From Phytophthora colocasiae (taxonomy: Eukaryota; Oomycota; Peronosporomycetes; Peronosporales; Peronosporaceae): a stretch of 64,000 nucleotides of DNA. This document shows positions 44,096 through 56,300 of the stretch, in pieces. Made by a program: the position numbers and the translations under genes. The notes below the pieces were generated by a model that had not been told where the DNA came from, ran no database searches, and saw only the letters and a program-made list of their open reading frames with translations. The stretch lies in NCBI GenBank assembly GCA_018806915.1, contig JAGKQI010000064.1, positions 248,001 through 312,000 of the forward strand, written 5' to 3'. Positions within the stretch are counted from its first letter, which is position 1. Each line of letters opens with the position of its first letter.

Positions 44096-46490
44096 CTAAT
44101 AAAACGCCCCGGACTTCTGCATTGTGCGCAATGCGAATGCCACTTCAACTGCTGTGGGGCGACTTTGAGGGTCGTAGGCCATGCACCTCTTTGCCAGATC
44201 GTGAAGCTCTGGAGGACACTGTGGTCCGAAAGTTGGGAGCAATTTACCCGAAGCAACAAGTTGCAAAATGGCTACATCCGCCAGAGGATTGCCTCCTGTA
44301 CCACGAGCATCTTCATATGGGAGCATGTGCGTATCCAATTCGGATATAACCACTCCCAACGCAAAGATATCACTGGTCTGGTCGTAGTTTCTGTTTCCAG
44401 CAATGACCTCAGGAGCGAGCCAACGACCAGTTCCAACGCCACTTGTCATCGTATTGTCAGCAGAACGTACACGAGCAACACCAAAGTCACTCAAGTGGCC
44501 TCGAACGTCTTCAGATAGTAAAACGTTCCTTGATTTCAGGTCTCGGTGGACAATTGGAGGCGTGAACGAGTGCACGTACACTAGTGCTTCAGTAATGTCG
44601 GCAGCTAGTTGTAACTTGTCGGCATTCCATTGTTTCGATCCGGACTTGGATTTCTCCAGATAAGTTCGAAGATCTCCCTTGGCCATGTACTCGAACATAG
44701 CTTGGAGATCACTTTCAATGGTCCAAGCAACACCAAGCAATCGAACGACGCGTGGGTGGTCCAAAGTGGAACATAATTTGATCTCTGCGATGAAACTCTG
44801 CGTGTTTTCATACGTGGCCTCGCCCTTTTTCAGTCTCTTGCATGCCACCAGCGTGTTCTTCCGGTATTTCGCCAAGTACACGACGCCAAAAGCTCCAGTG
44901 CCGAGCTTACGTACATCTTCAATGTCATCGGGATTTACTTGCAGTGATAACAGCTCCTGATCGTTCCAAAGTGACGGTCCGTTGCGTGCAGACGGATCGG
45001 ACGGGTCTGTGAATCCTGTAGCAGTTCCAAAGCCTTTTCCGCTGCGCTTCCGACGTCGATAGAAACAGAACGCGAGAACTGCGATCACAGCTACCGCAAG
45101 AGCTCCAACAATGCCACCAACGATAGCTCCAGTGTTACTACTGGAGCTTGAAGATGAACTTCCGTCACTTCCTGTACCAGTACAGACCGCCACGCCGCTG
45201 ATTTTCGCTTGGGCGGATTCCGAACACGAAGATACGTCACCGAAAGTGTCAATGGTAAAAGTCTCCAGACTCTGCAGGAACTTGACTTGGTCCGCCGTCA
45301 GAGAAACGCTCGTAAATGAGTTGTCGCTGAGGTTTAATGTCTTCAGGTTGGGCATGTCGAAGATGTTGGACGGGACCTCGGTCAATGTGTTTCCAGACAA
45401 ATCTCTGCGTTACAAACCAATTTGTTAGTAAAATAAAGTATCTTTTGCGAGTAAGTAGCCGTACAATGTGGTCATGTTCGGGAAGTTGCCACTGCAAGCA
45501 GTTAACGCGTTTGTAGACAGATTCAACGTCTTCATGGTATTGTGCGAGAACTTGACCGGGTAGTCCTTGAAGTAGTTTTGAGAAAAATCCCTGCCAGTAA
45601 AATAATTAGCCAAATTCTAATCTTCGACAGTGTAAAAACTTCACTTACACGTGCACTACTGACGTCATGAACTCTAAGTCTGCCGGATACGTGCTCAAAA
45701 GGCAATTGGACATGCGGAAGCTCTCAATATTCGTCGTCGGGAACGTCGACTGGGGCGGATCCACATCAAATCCAAGATTCACCATTGTACTGCAGTCACC
45801 CATTTGTCAAATAATTGCAAAATGGCCACACTAGCTCTCTACTAACTCAACGTACATGTTCTTCAACTGGTCATTACCCGACAGAAACTCAGCACTGAGT
45901 TTTACTTGTGAGACTTTGCCTCTCACTCCCCATTCACTTGTTCCCCCTACAAACATCCTATCAACACACGTCACAGATTTAAAAAAATCAAGCAAACTTC
46001 CAAGTATCACTTACACTGATGTAGTTTTCGTCAGGAATGTCAATGGTTCCATGTCTTTAAACACCAAGTTCGATTCGCTTGGAAACGACTTCGTTTGGTC
46101 CTCTTCGCTGGCCAATTGGGAGTCCACGGTACTGGCTTGGGAGCTGGTCCAGTTCGCCTCCCATTTACTCTCCTCGTTCCCATACGGAATAAAGAAAACG
46201 TAATCTGTAAAGTCGACAGCTCCATTAGCCGCAAAGTCGCTTGGTCCATTTGTGAAGCACTCGAAAGCGCAAGAATCCGTAGCGGATCCGCTAGAGCTGA
46301 GGCTGCTATTTGAGTCACTGACACACGTTCCAAAGGTTGTGGCATTGCATGACGCATCCGAAGCGAAGGCGATGCAGGGGCGACCTTCATAGCATTGCGA
46401 ACTGCAGTCTGACGTGAGAGCCGTCGTGTCACGCGTGCAGGCAGCATCGGCGGAGGCTAACAGCAAGAGGAAGAACATAGAGAACTTCAT
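44096..46490 (-). CDS. LRR receptor-like TKL kinase, paralogue, 717 aa
   Basis: Five exons: 46490-46015, 45957-45856, 45789-45649, 45590-45475 extended to 45465, and 45404-44096, all joined with two bases of the split codon before the intron. Introns are 57-66 bp. The ATG at 46490 starts a signal peptide (MKFSMFFLLLLASADAA). A Cys-rich N-terminus and LRRs follow (HNTMKTLNLSTNALTACSG, MPNLKTLNLSDNSFTSV), then a Ser run and a membrane helix at 374-397. The kinase has the Gly loop GTGAFG 450-455, Lys 471, HRDLKSRN 568-575 and DFG 588-590. The whole design matches the + strand gene at 41550, with 78 bp between the stop codons. It appears complete. The intron-exon pattern shared with its neighbour points to an inverted duplication. 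Confidence 0.88.
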
Positions 46491-46697
46491 CTCGTTCAAT
46501 TCCAGTATGATGCACCGGGGGGCCAAGTGTCTTCTGCTGAACCCACTGGCCAGTGAACGTTGAAGGGTTGGAAGTGACCGACTGATTCATGCAACTACCT
46601 GGTAGTGCAACGGACAACCTAGCTTGCAAACGTGGGTTCGTTTGACTATTGAATGCAACCTAGAGTGCTTCCTATGGAAAGACACATGTACAGGAGT

Positions 46698-48393
46698 CTA
46701 CAGCAAGCACTCGAACCATTTGACGGGCTTTCGCGCTGTCGAGAGCAATCCGTCGCCATTGCGGAAGGAAGTGTCGATGTGGTTGAGCCCTGTCGAGTAG
46801 AAGGTGTCTACGTAGTTGTCGCCAAACTTGGACAATGGTAAACCTCCTGCACAGCTGTGGAACTCGACCATATCGTCGTTCTCTTTCGACTTGTGCGGGA
46901 TCATCGTTCCTGCCATAATGTAGAAGGGTTGCCACTTTGAAAGCAGTCCTCCGTAGTTGCTACTGCACATAACAGCCTTGACATTTTTCTGGAAAGCCGC
47001 TTGAGCAGCTTTATACGCAGTTCTGAGTGCAGGGCTTGTACGTGGATCGGTCTCGTACGTCAAAGACTTGACTGCGGTGTTGGCAGGGCATCGGCCGATG
47101 AGCAGCGCCACAGCCTGGAGAAAACCAGCAGCTCCACTACAAGTGTCTTGAAGGTAGTCGGAGCCGACACTCCCAGTCATTGGAGCACTCAAAAGCTACC
47201 CATGAAGTGCTTGAGGCGAACTTGCACCTGGAATTGGCCAAGGCACCACCTACCATCAGGCCACCCATCGAGTGTGTGATGATGATGGTATCGGCGATCG
47301 TCTTGGACGAGATATTGCTCGTGTTACTTACTGACAGGGAGAAATCACACACTTTTTGCTGTAGGGAAGCTTCGGTCCACGCGTGGTTGACGGTGTCTAG
47401 TCTCGCGTAGTGGACGGAGGAACAGCACGGAGCATTCTCACCGAAGTTTCCCCAGTAGCTGTCGAATGATTGTTGTGGGGTTCTCATCTCTTGGGTTTGG
47501 CCCATGCCATGGAAGTAGAGACACGGGCGGGGCTTTGACTTACAGGAACATGAAGAGGTCGGCAACTTCACATTCGCTTTCGCTAGGAGGCTTCGAGAGG
47601 GGGCGGTTGTACTGTGACGAGCAATTGACTGACCCGTCAGTAGAGCAAGAGTCACTGGTGTGACGGTGGATGGCTCAACGACTACCTCACACGTAAGTGC
47701 TTCTTCCTCGGTCAACAGCGGAGCAGTAATGACTACGGGGTTGCTCAAGTACTCAACAGTGACGTCGAGATCACTGCCGTAGATGGCGAAACCCTGCGAT
47801 CCCAGCGAACAGGCCACAAAGGTCATCCCACCGAGTGAACTCTTAAGTAGTCTATCTCTCGGACAGGATACAACTTCGCCATCGGAAGTTGCACTGGAGA
47901 TCGGAATGGCGTCGTTGAGTGCTGTTATGATCGAGTTGAGAGGCGGTAGAGAGCTAGCAGCGATGCATCGAGCAGTCTCGGGGGTACTGGCGTTGTCTAC
48001 TGCCGACTTGACGTAGTACACGATGCCGTCCACCAGCAGCAAGGTGCGGGATGTGGTTTCATCCACGAACTCAGCGTAACCATCATAGAGGACGGTAGTG
48101 TTGTCCGGAGATATGACGGGGTTAGCGAAGATGTCGAACTCGGAATGTCCGAAGATCTCCATTGAGCTGCGCTTGAGAGAGAAGTGAAGTCGGAGCGATG
48201 GTGCATCAGCCAGGGATGAGTGTTGAGCAAGATCTTGGTCAATCGGGCTAGGACTATCCGTAGTTGACGGGATGATCATGACGGCGACAGCAAGCACTGA
48301 GAGCAGTGAGAGAGCTGCCAGGACACGGGTAGGTGTGACCCACCCAGTGTGAGAGTTGGTTGTTTGGGTTAGCAATGGAGTCTGGTCGTGCAT
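46698..48393 (-). pseudogene. Lipase-like membrane protein, copy B (single frameshift)
   Basis: Best preserved of three copies. The ATG at 48393 starts MHDQTPLLTQ, then one membrane anchor (VLAALSLLSVLAVAVMII) gives a type II topology. The hydrolase part has the oxyanion segment HGMGQ, the nucleophile elbow THSMGG, and a C-terminal part with NHIDTSFRNGDG, which could supply the catalytic His. One extra A in the run at 47191-47194 (copy A has three) shifts the frame just after the nucleophile region. Removing it would restore a continuous frame into the C-terminal part, ending at 46698. The substrate is unknown; it could be a lipid ester. A sequencing error in the homopolymer is possible, so this copy might be a working gene. 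Confidence 0.7.
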
Positions 48394-49510
48394 TGTCGAA
48401 ATGCCCGAGAGGTGGAATGAAGAAGAGTGAGCTAGGGAGGAAGCTTGCACTGCTTGATCTTGCCATCCATGGCAGAGATACTAAGAGGTGCAGTCAAGTC
48501 CGGTAGAGTTTCCACGCCTCCCTCCAATTATCTTGAAGAGTGTAACGAGCGTTCCTCATCGAAGTAAGACAACACGCTGGGCTTTTACTCTGCCATGAAC
48601 CAAACTCTCCATTACCATTGCATTCTTACTAAAAAAAAGCTACAACTTCGGCGGATGAAGTTTCTTCATAGTCTCCAAATAGTACTGGTAGTACGGGTTC
48701 TTCTCGCGTACCGAGCGTACCGCGTAAAACAGCCCCAAGAACTCCCTCACCTCCTCGCTAAGTCTATTCGACTCCGCCCAAATGTGTGCCCTAACGAATT
48801 TTTCCGTCATCGACGCTTTCTCGTCGATAAAGTACGTGTCAGCAAAGTTAGGATGGTCAAAGCTCATAATTCGGTGTTCGTCGAACAAGTCGGCGTAGCG
48901 CTTGTAGACTCGAAACGGTTCTGTGCCTTCTAGTTTATTGATCTGAGCGGTAATGTCGTCAAATTTCATACCTGGCTGAAGAGTGATCATGCTGTCGAGC
49001 CCCTGCTCTTTCCAAACTTTGTAAGTTGAATAGCTGCTGCTAGCTAAGTCGAACATCTTGAGCCCTTCATACCTGTGCTTGTATTTCAGGTAGAGCGGGT
49101 GGTTCGCGCCCAGCTTCTTCTTCACGTACTCTGGAGATTTGCCGACAAACTCCTGCCACCAGAATAGCTTCACTTTCAATGGGATTTTATCGGAGATCTT
49201 GGATTTAAGCGACGATAACACTCCGCCACCGGGGGCTCTTATCTCGGTGTCTGTCGTGTCTTCTTTCACCATGTCGACATTGCTGTTTGTGGTGAGTCGG
49301 AGTCTTCTTGCCTTGGTTGCACCGGTCGACTGGGTATTTTCCGTGGTTGTCGTTAGAGCGTTCGTGGTGGCAAGGACGACCACCAGTAGGAGGAAAATAA
49401 AGAGACGCATATCTGACGGAGGATTTCGTGCGTCCACACAGTAAGGAAGCAAATTCCAAACTGATGCAGCAACTCAATGGATATCTGCACAAGCTTTATT
49501 ATCCTGCACT
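46950..49510 (-). repeat. Segmental duplication unit B
   Basis: Paralogue of unit A at 912-3480, in the same order and strand. Similarity covers the two genes and the 250-bp spacer between them. Confidence 0.8.
48640..49410 (-). CDS. RxLR effector, duplicated family member B, 256 aa
   Basis: ATG 49410 begins a signal peptide (residues 1-19). RRLR is at residues 35-38, and a degenerate dEER (DTEIR) at 54-58. The C-terminal domain is nearly identical to copy A from the Gly-rich linker on, with the W-rich helix (KLFWWQEFVGKSPEYV) and the Tyr-rich helix (FRVYKRYADLFDE). Most differences from copy A lie in the N-terminal third, between signal peptide and dEER, and in the loop around DHPNFADT. Open throughout. 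It sits 250 bp upstream of lipase copy B on the same strand. Confidence 0.82.
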   Translation of the reverse strand: MRLFIFLLLVVVLATTNALTTTTENTQSTGATKARRLRLTTNSNVDMVKEDTTDTEIRAPGGGVLSSLKSKISDKIPLKVKLFWWQEFVGKSPEYVKKKLGANHPLYLKYKHRYEGLKMFDLASSSYSTYKVWKEQGLDSMITLQPGMKFDDITAQINKLEGTEPFRVYKRYADLFDEHRIMSFDHPNFADTYFIDEKASMTEKFVRAHIWAESNRLSEEVREFLGLFYAVRSVREKNPYYQYYLETMKKLHPPKL

Positions 49511-49639
49511 GTATTCGCCTACTGTAATTCGCTAACAGTTGCTGGGAAGGAGAGAAGCTCTCGGGACCTGGTGATCAGATTGCCCATGAAGTTTACCGAA
49601 AGTTTTCCGTAAACTCACGCCAGTAAAGTTTACGGTAAA

Positions 49640-50050
49640 ATTTGCATCAGGCCTTGCCGACAGGGAGAAATCGCACACTTTTGCTGTAGAGAAGCTTCGG
49701 TCCACGCGTGGTTGATGGTGTCTAGTCTCGCGTAGTGGACGGGGGAGCAGCACGGAGCATTCTCACCGAAGTTTCCTGACGAATGATTTTTGCGGCTCAT
49801 CCACGAATTTAGCGTAGCCCATAGAGGATGATAGTGTTGTCGGGATATGACGGGGTTAGCGAAAATGTCGAACTCGAAGTGACCAGAGATCTCCATGGAG
49901 TTGTACGGAGAGTGAAGTGAAGTCGCAGTGATAGTGCATCAGCCAGTTGTTGGACGAGATTTTGGTCAGTCAAACCGGAATTATCCGTAGTTGAAGGGAT
50001 GATCATGACGGCACACGGGTAGGATTGTAACGTCACTGAAGTAAGACAAC
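49640..50050 (-). pseudogene. Lipase-like protein, copy C (relic)
   Basis: Only scraps remain: an anchor-region piece (MIIPSTTDNSGLTDQNLVQQ, near 50010-49950), FEFDIFANPVIS near 49865, and NFGENAPCCSPVHYARLDTI and HAWTEASLQQK near 49770-49670. The middle of the gene, with the segment before the oxyanion motif, is deleted. The nucleophile region is absent. It lies downstream of effector copy C, as in units A and B. Confidence 0.7.
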
Positions 50051-50115
50051 ACACTGGCCTTTTACTCCGCCATGGACCAAAATTCTCCATTACCATTGCG
50101 GCATTACTTAACACG

Positions 50116-50919
50116 CTACAACTTCGGAAGGCGTTTATTCGGATAGAGCTTCTCGAAAGTCTTGAAATAGTACTGGTAGTACGGATTCTTGCTGATTTGA
50201 TCGGGTGTTGCCTTCAGCAGTCCCAGGAATTCTTTCACGTATTCATTACTCCTCTTGGACTCCGCCCAAAATTGCGCTCTTGCGAACTTTTCAGCTACCG
50301 ATGCACTCTCGTCGAAAAAATATGTGTCACGGTAATAACCAGAGCCGAAGTTTGAAATCCTGTGGTCGTCAAATTTGTTTGCGTATCGCTTGTAGAACTC
50401 GAACGGTGCTGTGCCTTCCAGTTGCTTCATCCCTGCGGCAATTTGGTCAAAAGACATTTTTTCATCCAGAGTGACCTTGCCCTCGAGCCCCTGCTTTTTC
50501 CAAAATGCGAAAGTGGAAAAGCTTCGGTCAGCCAGTGTCCACATATCGTTCTCTTCACGTGTGTGCTTGAATTTCAGGTAAAGCGGATGGTTCGCGCCCA
50601 GTCTGTTCTTCACATACTCGGTCGGCTTGTTGACAATGTGCTGCCACCAGGCTACCTTCACTTTCAATGGGATTTTATCGGAGATCTTGGATTTAAGCGA
50701 CGATAACCCTCCGCCACCGGGGGCTCTCTCTTCGGTGTCTGTCGAGTCTTCTAGCACAGCGTCGACATTGCTCTTTGTGGCGAGTCGGAGTGACCTTCTT
50801 GCATAGACCGCGCCTGTCGACTGGTCTTCACGCTGTAGCTGCCTGCTCTCCGTGGTTGTCTTTAGAGCGTCAGTGATTGCAAGAACAACGGCCACTAGAA
50901 GAAGAAAATAGAGACGCAT
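50116..50919 (-). CDS. RxLR effector, duplicated family member C, 267 aa
   Basis: Most divergent member. ATG 50919 starts a signal peptide (residues 1-19). RSLR is at 42-45 and a canonical EER at 63-65, followed by the Gly-rich linker and the shared GLSSLKSKISDKIPLKVK segment. The W-rich helix reads VAWWQHIVNKPTEYVKNRLG, and the Tyr-rich helix FEFYKRYANKFDDH. The C-terminus is basic (YPNKRLPKL). It is an open single exon. Because it keeps both motifs in canonical form it may be closest to the ancestral sequence; that is an inference. Confidence 0.83.
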   Translation of the reverse strand: MRLYFLLLVAVVLAITDALKTTTESRQLQREDQSTGAVYARRSLRLATKSNVDAVLEDSTDTEERAPGGGGLSSLKSKISDKIPLKVKVAWWQHIVNKPTEYVKNRLGANHPLYLKFKHTREENDMWTLADRSFSTFAFWKKQGLEGKVTLDEKMSFDQIAAGMKQLEGTAPFEFYKRYANKFDDHRISNFGSGYYRDTYFFDESASVAEKFARAQFWAESKRSNEYVKEFLGLLKATPDQISKNPYYQYYFKTFEKLYPNKRLPKL

Positions 50920-51099
50920 GGGGAAGGTGTGACCACACAGAATGAAGCAGATTCCAAAGTGATGCAATTGATACAAAAAACCAGTGGATATCTGTACAGG
51001 CTGCTCACAGTTGCTGGGAAGGAGGATCATACTTGGGATGGTGCCATCATGGCCAAGCTCATGGCAGCCATGAGCATAGCTCAAATTACCTGGCAAATT

Positions 51100-53019
51100 T
51101 GAGTTAATCTCTTCCCATCCTAGCCAGTTTCATACCTGGTACATGTATGCTCGTTATTATAAAATTATACATGTAGTGGTACTAACTATTGTATGAACTT
51201 CATGAAAACATCACGAAAATGTTAGTAACTTGGTGTACAGGTGGGATAGGTACACAAATATCATCTCGCCAATGCCTTTCTGACAAATTAATCCCACCAG
51301 TCTCGATTGTGATGTTAAATACCATATAGTCTACATGTAGTACTGGAACATGAAAATAACCCTATAGATTCTTAGAAAATGGCTTTACATGTACAACAAT
51401 GTCGTTATGAACGCTTTTCAAGTCGATGAACCGTAAATTTTCCTTTTCAGAACCCACCAAAACCACCAGGATAGAGGCAAGCAACACTTACGGTTTGGAA
51501 ATGTAGAATGTACCAGTTGAAATTTCAGGTTTTGCACCCGCAAGACTTGCCGTCACCGCCATCGGGCGAAGGAAGTATCAAATTCAAACATCTACGTAGA
51601 GGAAATTCAACTTTGTAGAAGTTATGCCTGGCAGATTTCTAAAATGACGATTCGGGTGGCCGACAGCTTTTGATTTCGAAGATTTACAACTAATATTGTC
51701 TCGGGCGCTTGCGATGGACATATTTGCGTTGTAGTTCCAACTGTCTTAGATATTTGACTGAGTATTGCCTCATCATCAGGGTTTGGTAATTTTCCGTAAC
51801 TATTGCCGATATTGGCAATGTCATATTGCCATAATTTATTGCTCCTCAACCCCAATAACATGCAATTTTTTACACAGGTCAATCTTGGCTATAGCCAAAT
51901 GTCGTGGTTGTTTTGGCAATGGATGGTAGCGAGAACTATCGCCAAACGGGTGGTGTGGCCACGTTTGCGCACAGGGCACACGGGTTATTACAGTTGCTTG
52001 TCATTTCCTAACTGAAATACTACTGTAGTATATTATATCAGTTGATTTGTGTGTTGTATGTATGATGTCGAGGAAATCGTGTTGGTCGGAGAGGTTGGAC
52101 GCGGTGGGAGGGTTCTCGAGGTAACCCCCCCCCCTCCTGAATCCACGCGCATCGACAGCAACCAACTCGTTTAAAAGTACTCATGAGAAAAGACGACATA
52201 GTGTCACAATTCATGTGACCTACTCACTTGGTTGACATTGTCGAAAAATGTGGCAATAACTCAATTATTTATTGGCTTGGATGAAGGCCTCCAATCCGTA
52301 TGATATTGTATTTTTCCTATCCCTGCTCATCATCCCCTTCTCCAGAAGTTTGGACTTCTATTTGAGGTGTTTCGCCAGTGGTGTGGTTGAAAAGGAACAG
52401 CTTTATTTTTCTTAGCCGGTGAACTTTCACCCTCTGAAGGCCACAAGTCCGAATTCACAAGACGTTGTAGGGCTACATGCGGATGCCCCGATGTCTTCTC
52501 CTGAGAGAAAATAGCTGATGTACTCGGTTTCTTTGCTTTCGGAGTCTCCACATTGCATGAAAAACAATTGCAGTACATATGGCCCCGCCAAAGAATGATA
52601 AGCGTCTCATGCCCCTCTGTGTTCATCCCAACGCGATCGCTCCGTTTTGAGAGGTAGAAGCCTCCAATTTAATGTCGATGAGGGCGAATTGGTTTCAGGC
52701 GAATTCAAATTTTAATATCACCTGGAGTAACTTACACTACAGTACACTGGTAATGAAGTAGCGAAAGTTAGCTTTTTTGTGTTCACTTTATTGGGAGAGT
52801 GTTGTGTTATACTGAATGAACTTTGATAACTTCGCCCTCCCAAGGAATTTGCTTAACGTAGGCATTTTTCTTTGTTGCTATGAAATTACCCACCTTTCAC
52901 GAGCCTGGGGTGACACAGTCCTTTGTAAGTTTGGCTGGAAAATGGGCTCACTAATGAGTGCAACAGAGGGCAACTCTTTCAACGCAGAGCACGAAGACGG
53001 TCGCAAGGCACCAAGATCC
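51100..53019. other. About 1.9 kb AT-rich, no gene recognised
   Basis: Long AT-rich stretch with only short open frames. The frame at 52330-52626 (-), with HETLIILWRGHMYCNCFSC, has spaced Cys residues but no known pattern. It ends at the gypsy element 2 target site. Confidence 0.45.
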
Positions 53020-53024
53020 TTATT

Positions 53025-53289
53025 TGTTATGGCTCCCAAATGGAAAATGTAGAAGTGATAATGTATTGAGCAGTTCCTTACCTCCTGCACTAGCTGCTCT
53101 TCTTTGATATGCATGTCCTGGAGGCTTTATGGACGGTTAGTGCACTTCCGTGCTTTGCTACAACCGTCTGTGTTTGCAGCAACCGTCTGCGGTCTAACCG
53201 TCTGTACTTGTTTCTCGATTCTTCTGCAGTGATGTTGTTGCTGGGCTTGATCCCATCTACAACCTCACAGTGTTGCCACGGCGACAACA
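53025..53289 (-). repeat. 3' LTR of gypsy element 2
   Basis: 265 bp. It contains a short tandem of CAACCGTCTG/TAACCGTCTG units around 53160-53205. Confidence 0.93.
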
Positions 53290-53369
53290 CTTCCCCCTCC
53301 AAAGACCTTTCTCGCGTTTGATATGCATGCAGCGTCCCGGTGCGCCGCTGGTTCCCGGATGCTGGTCTG

Positions 53370-56300
53370 CTAGACCATCGGGATATTCAATGCCTGGCAC
53401 ATCGCCTTGACGGCATTCTGACTGCTGTGATCCCGAACGAAAGCTTTCACTGCAGTTGGAACATCTTCCAATAGTACATCTGCGGGCTCCCACGAATCCT
53501 CAATGCTGTCGAGGCCGCGCCAATGCACCTTGATTTCGTGGCGTTTTTCCTTGTTGTTGTATCGTACCTCGTGCAACGAATCTACCACGTGTCCTTCGCT
53601 GTTGTGGGCAATATGCAGCAAAAGGTCTTCTGTCACGTTCAAAAGTGGAGTCTGCATAGAATTTTAGTCGACTTGCGTGTACTTCTTTCCGTTGCCCCGT
53701 AATAAGGTTTTGGATTTCAAAAATCTAATTTGGCACGGTTGTCACTACCTGAGCAGGTCCACACCACTTCACACGAAGTTTACTGCGTGTGTGCTGCCAA
53801 ACATCCGCGTAGAGGACGAAATCTCCAACCTCAAATTGAGTCATGGCTACACTTTTCTTCTTGTTGTGTGCTCTGCGGCCAGCAGCTCTGGTGGCTGCGT
53901 TGGCCTTGCCAGTATTCTTGTGCATCTCTGCTAATGCTTTCTGTAGTCGCTGGACGTGCACTCGTTGTGCTGACTGGAGTTCGCTCAAGGTTGTGGCTTT
54001 AACGAGTCCTGGAACAGCCAGATGATCAGCCGGGCCCATTGCTTTGAGGCCCGTCATTGCTGTTATCGGTGCCACGCCGCCTAGAGCTGGTGAAGGAGTG
54101 TTGTTCAATACCATTTGCACGATTTTTATGATCCGCGGCCATTCTTTTGTCTGCATTCTCCATTCCGAAAGGAGTGCTCGACAACAGCGCAATATTTCGC
54201 GCATTACCACCTCCACCGTACCATTTGCCCATGGGCACCTGGCGGTAGTGAAATGGTGGTGAGCCCCTAGAGCATGCTGTAAGGCTTCAATCGTCTTGTT
54301 TTTAAAATGCGAACCTTGATCTGAAACCCAGGTTCGGCAAACTCCAAACGATGCAAACCAGTCCATGAGTGTAGAGAAAGTAGTGTCAGCGTCTGCCACC
54401 TTGCACGGAACAAGCCACACGAATTTCGATGCGTCATCCTTGACGACTAAAACGTAAGTGTCACCCGTGTCGCTTTCCCCCATGTACAAAAAGTCCCAGT
54501 GAATAAGTTCGTTTGGGCGTTCGGCGTGCATTGCCTCACCTAGCAAACGCTGCTGAGGTGGGCCTCCCAACGTACTGGCACAATGAAGGCACCGCTGTAC
54601 GAAATGCTCGATGTCTTTCTTCATATATTTCCACACAAAATTTTCACTGATCTGTTTCATGGTAACCTCACTGCCGCGATGTCCCGCCACGCCGAAATGC
54701 CCCACGACGCATGTACGGATTTGCAAGTCAACAGCAGCATCGGGAATCCAGATTTTACCTTCCGGGCTCCTCCACAGCGAATCCGACTCCGATCGGTCGA
54801 ATCCTGCAGGCGGATCTGCCGAATTCTGCACTGCCACAATCTCCGCCACCGTAGGCCATTCAAATTGTTCATCTAGTTGTGGCGATAGAGGTAGTGAAAC
54901 CAGTCGAATCGCACAGATAGTCTTCAGAGTTGATCCCCACCTTGACAAAAGATCCGCCCATACATTCTCTTCCCCTGTTATATCATGAATGTTGTAGTTG
55001 TACGCCATCAGAATGATAGCCCACCGATGCAGTTTGTCGGCTGTATACTTGGGCACTGTACTTACTACACTCTGTGGGTCGAAAATGTAGCGTAAGTTGC
55101 GATGGTCTGTAAAGAGATCAAAACCATCTTGTCGATGAAGCAGGTAATCAGCTCGCCTGCAGGTCTCCACAATTGCATAGGCCTCTTTTTCCACGATGGC
55201 CCAGCGCTGAGCTGCACCCGAAAAAGATCCACTCAACATCATCAGGGGCTCGTGTTCTTGTTCACTTAGTGGCCGATGTGCTTGATCCCGAGGAATTTGT
55301 GTGATCACTGCACCCCAGTGCTCATCACTAGCATCTGTGTACACCGAAACACGTTTATTCGGGTCTGGGTGAGCCAACAGTAACGCACTTTGAAGTGCTT
55401 GCTTGCATCGATTCAAACCGGCGATTTCATCGTCACCCCACCCCACATCGGATAGTTTTACTGCTCTCACACGAGTTTTCTTACGACTTCCAGCTAGCTC
55501 ATAGACTCTCTCCATGACTTTCACTAGCGGCTCAATCAGCTTGTTAAATGCTGGTAGAGAAGCACGCATCCAGTTTAGCGCACATACAAATTGCTGTAAT
55601 TCCTGACCCGTTGTTGGTGCAGGGAGATTCACCAGTGCATCAATTCTCGCTGGATCGTGCTTCACACCTTTGCCGGATACAACGCGTCCGCACCAAAGAG
55701 CTTCTCGCAAGTAAAAGCTGCATTTCTTTGGGTTAAGTTTCAGTCCTTTGTCCAAACAGATTCTGAGAACCTTTTTCAGTAAAATGAGCAATCCTTCATT
55801 ACTGTCCTCATACCCCAGTAAGTCGTCAATCCAAATCATTAGTCCGTTGTTAAAGAGCTCATCAAACATTTGCTGGACCGTGGACTGTACGTATGCGACG
55901 CTATTCGTGCCTCCCATGAGCACACGAGTTGGTGTAATGACACCTTCCTCCGTTAAGATCGAGTAGATTTCCTGACACGCAATCGCCATCGCAAACTGCC
56001 AAAAACCTTTAAAGAAATCCAAGGAGAAATATCGCGACGATCCACGTAATTGCTCAAAAGCAACTTCCAGAATTGGCATTGGCCAAACAATTTGCTCGAC
56101 GCAAGCATTAGCCCCTCTAACATCTACCGTCATGCGATGATCTCCTGCCTCTTGCTTGTTTACGACATGAGGGGGTGAACTCCATCGACTCTTCGGATTT
56201 CTGTAGCACAGACCAGCTGCGATAAGAGCGTCGACATGCTTCTTCAAAAATGCACGGTGCACCGGAGAATATCTGCGCGCTTTGCACTTCACTGGTGTTG

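Noticed and set aside
53155..53205. Repeated CCGTCTG units that might be a CRISPR-like array
   Set aside because: Only about three short imperfect units inside an LTR; no spacers and a eukaryotic context.
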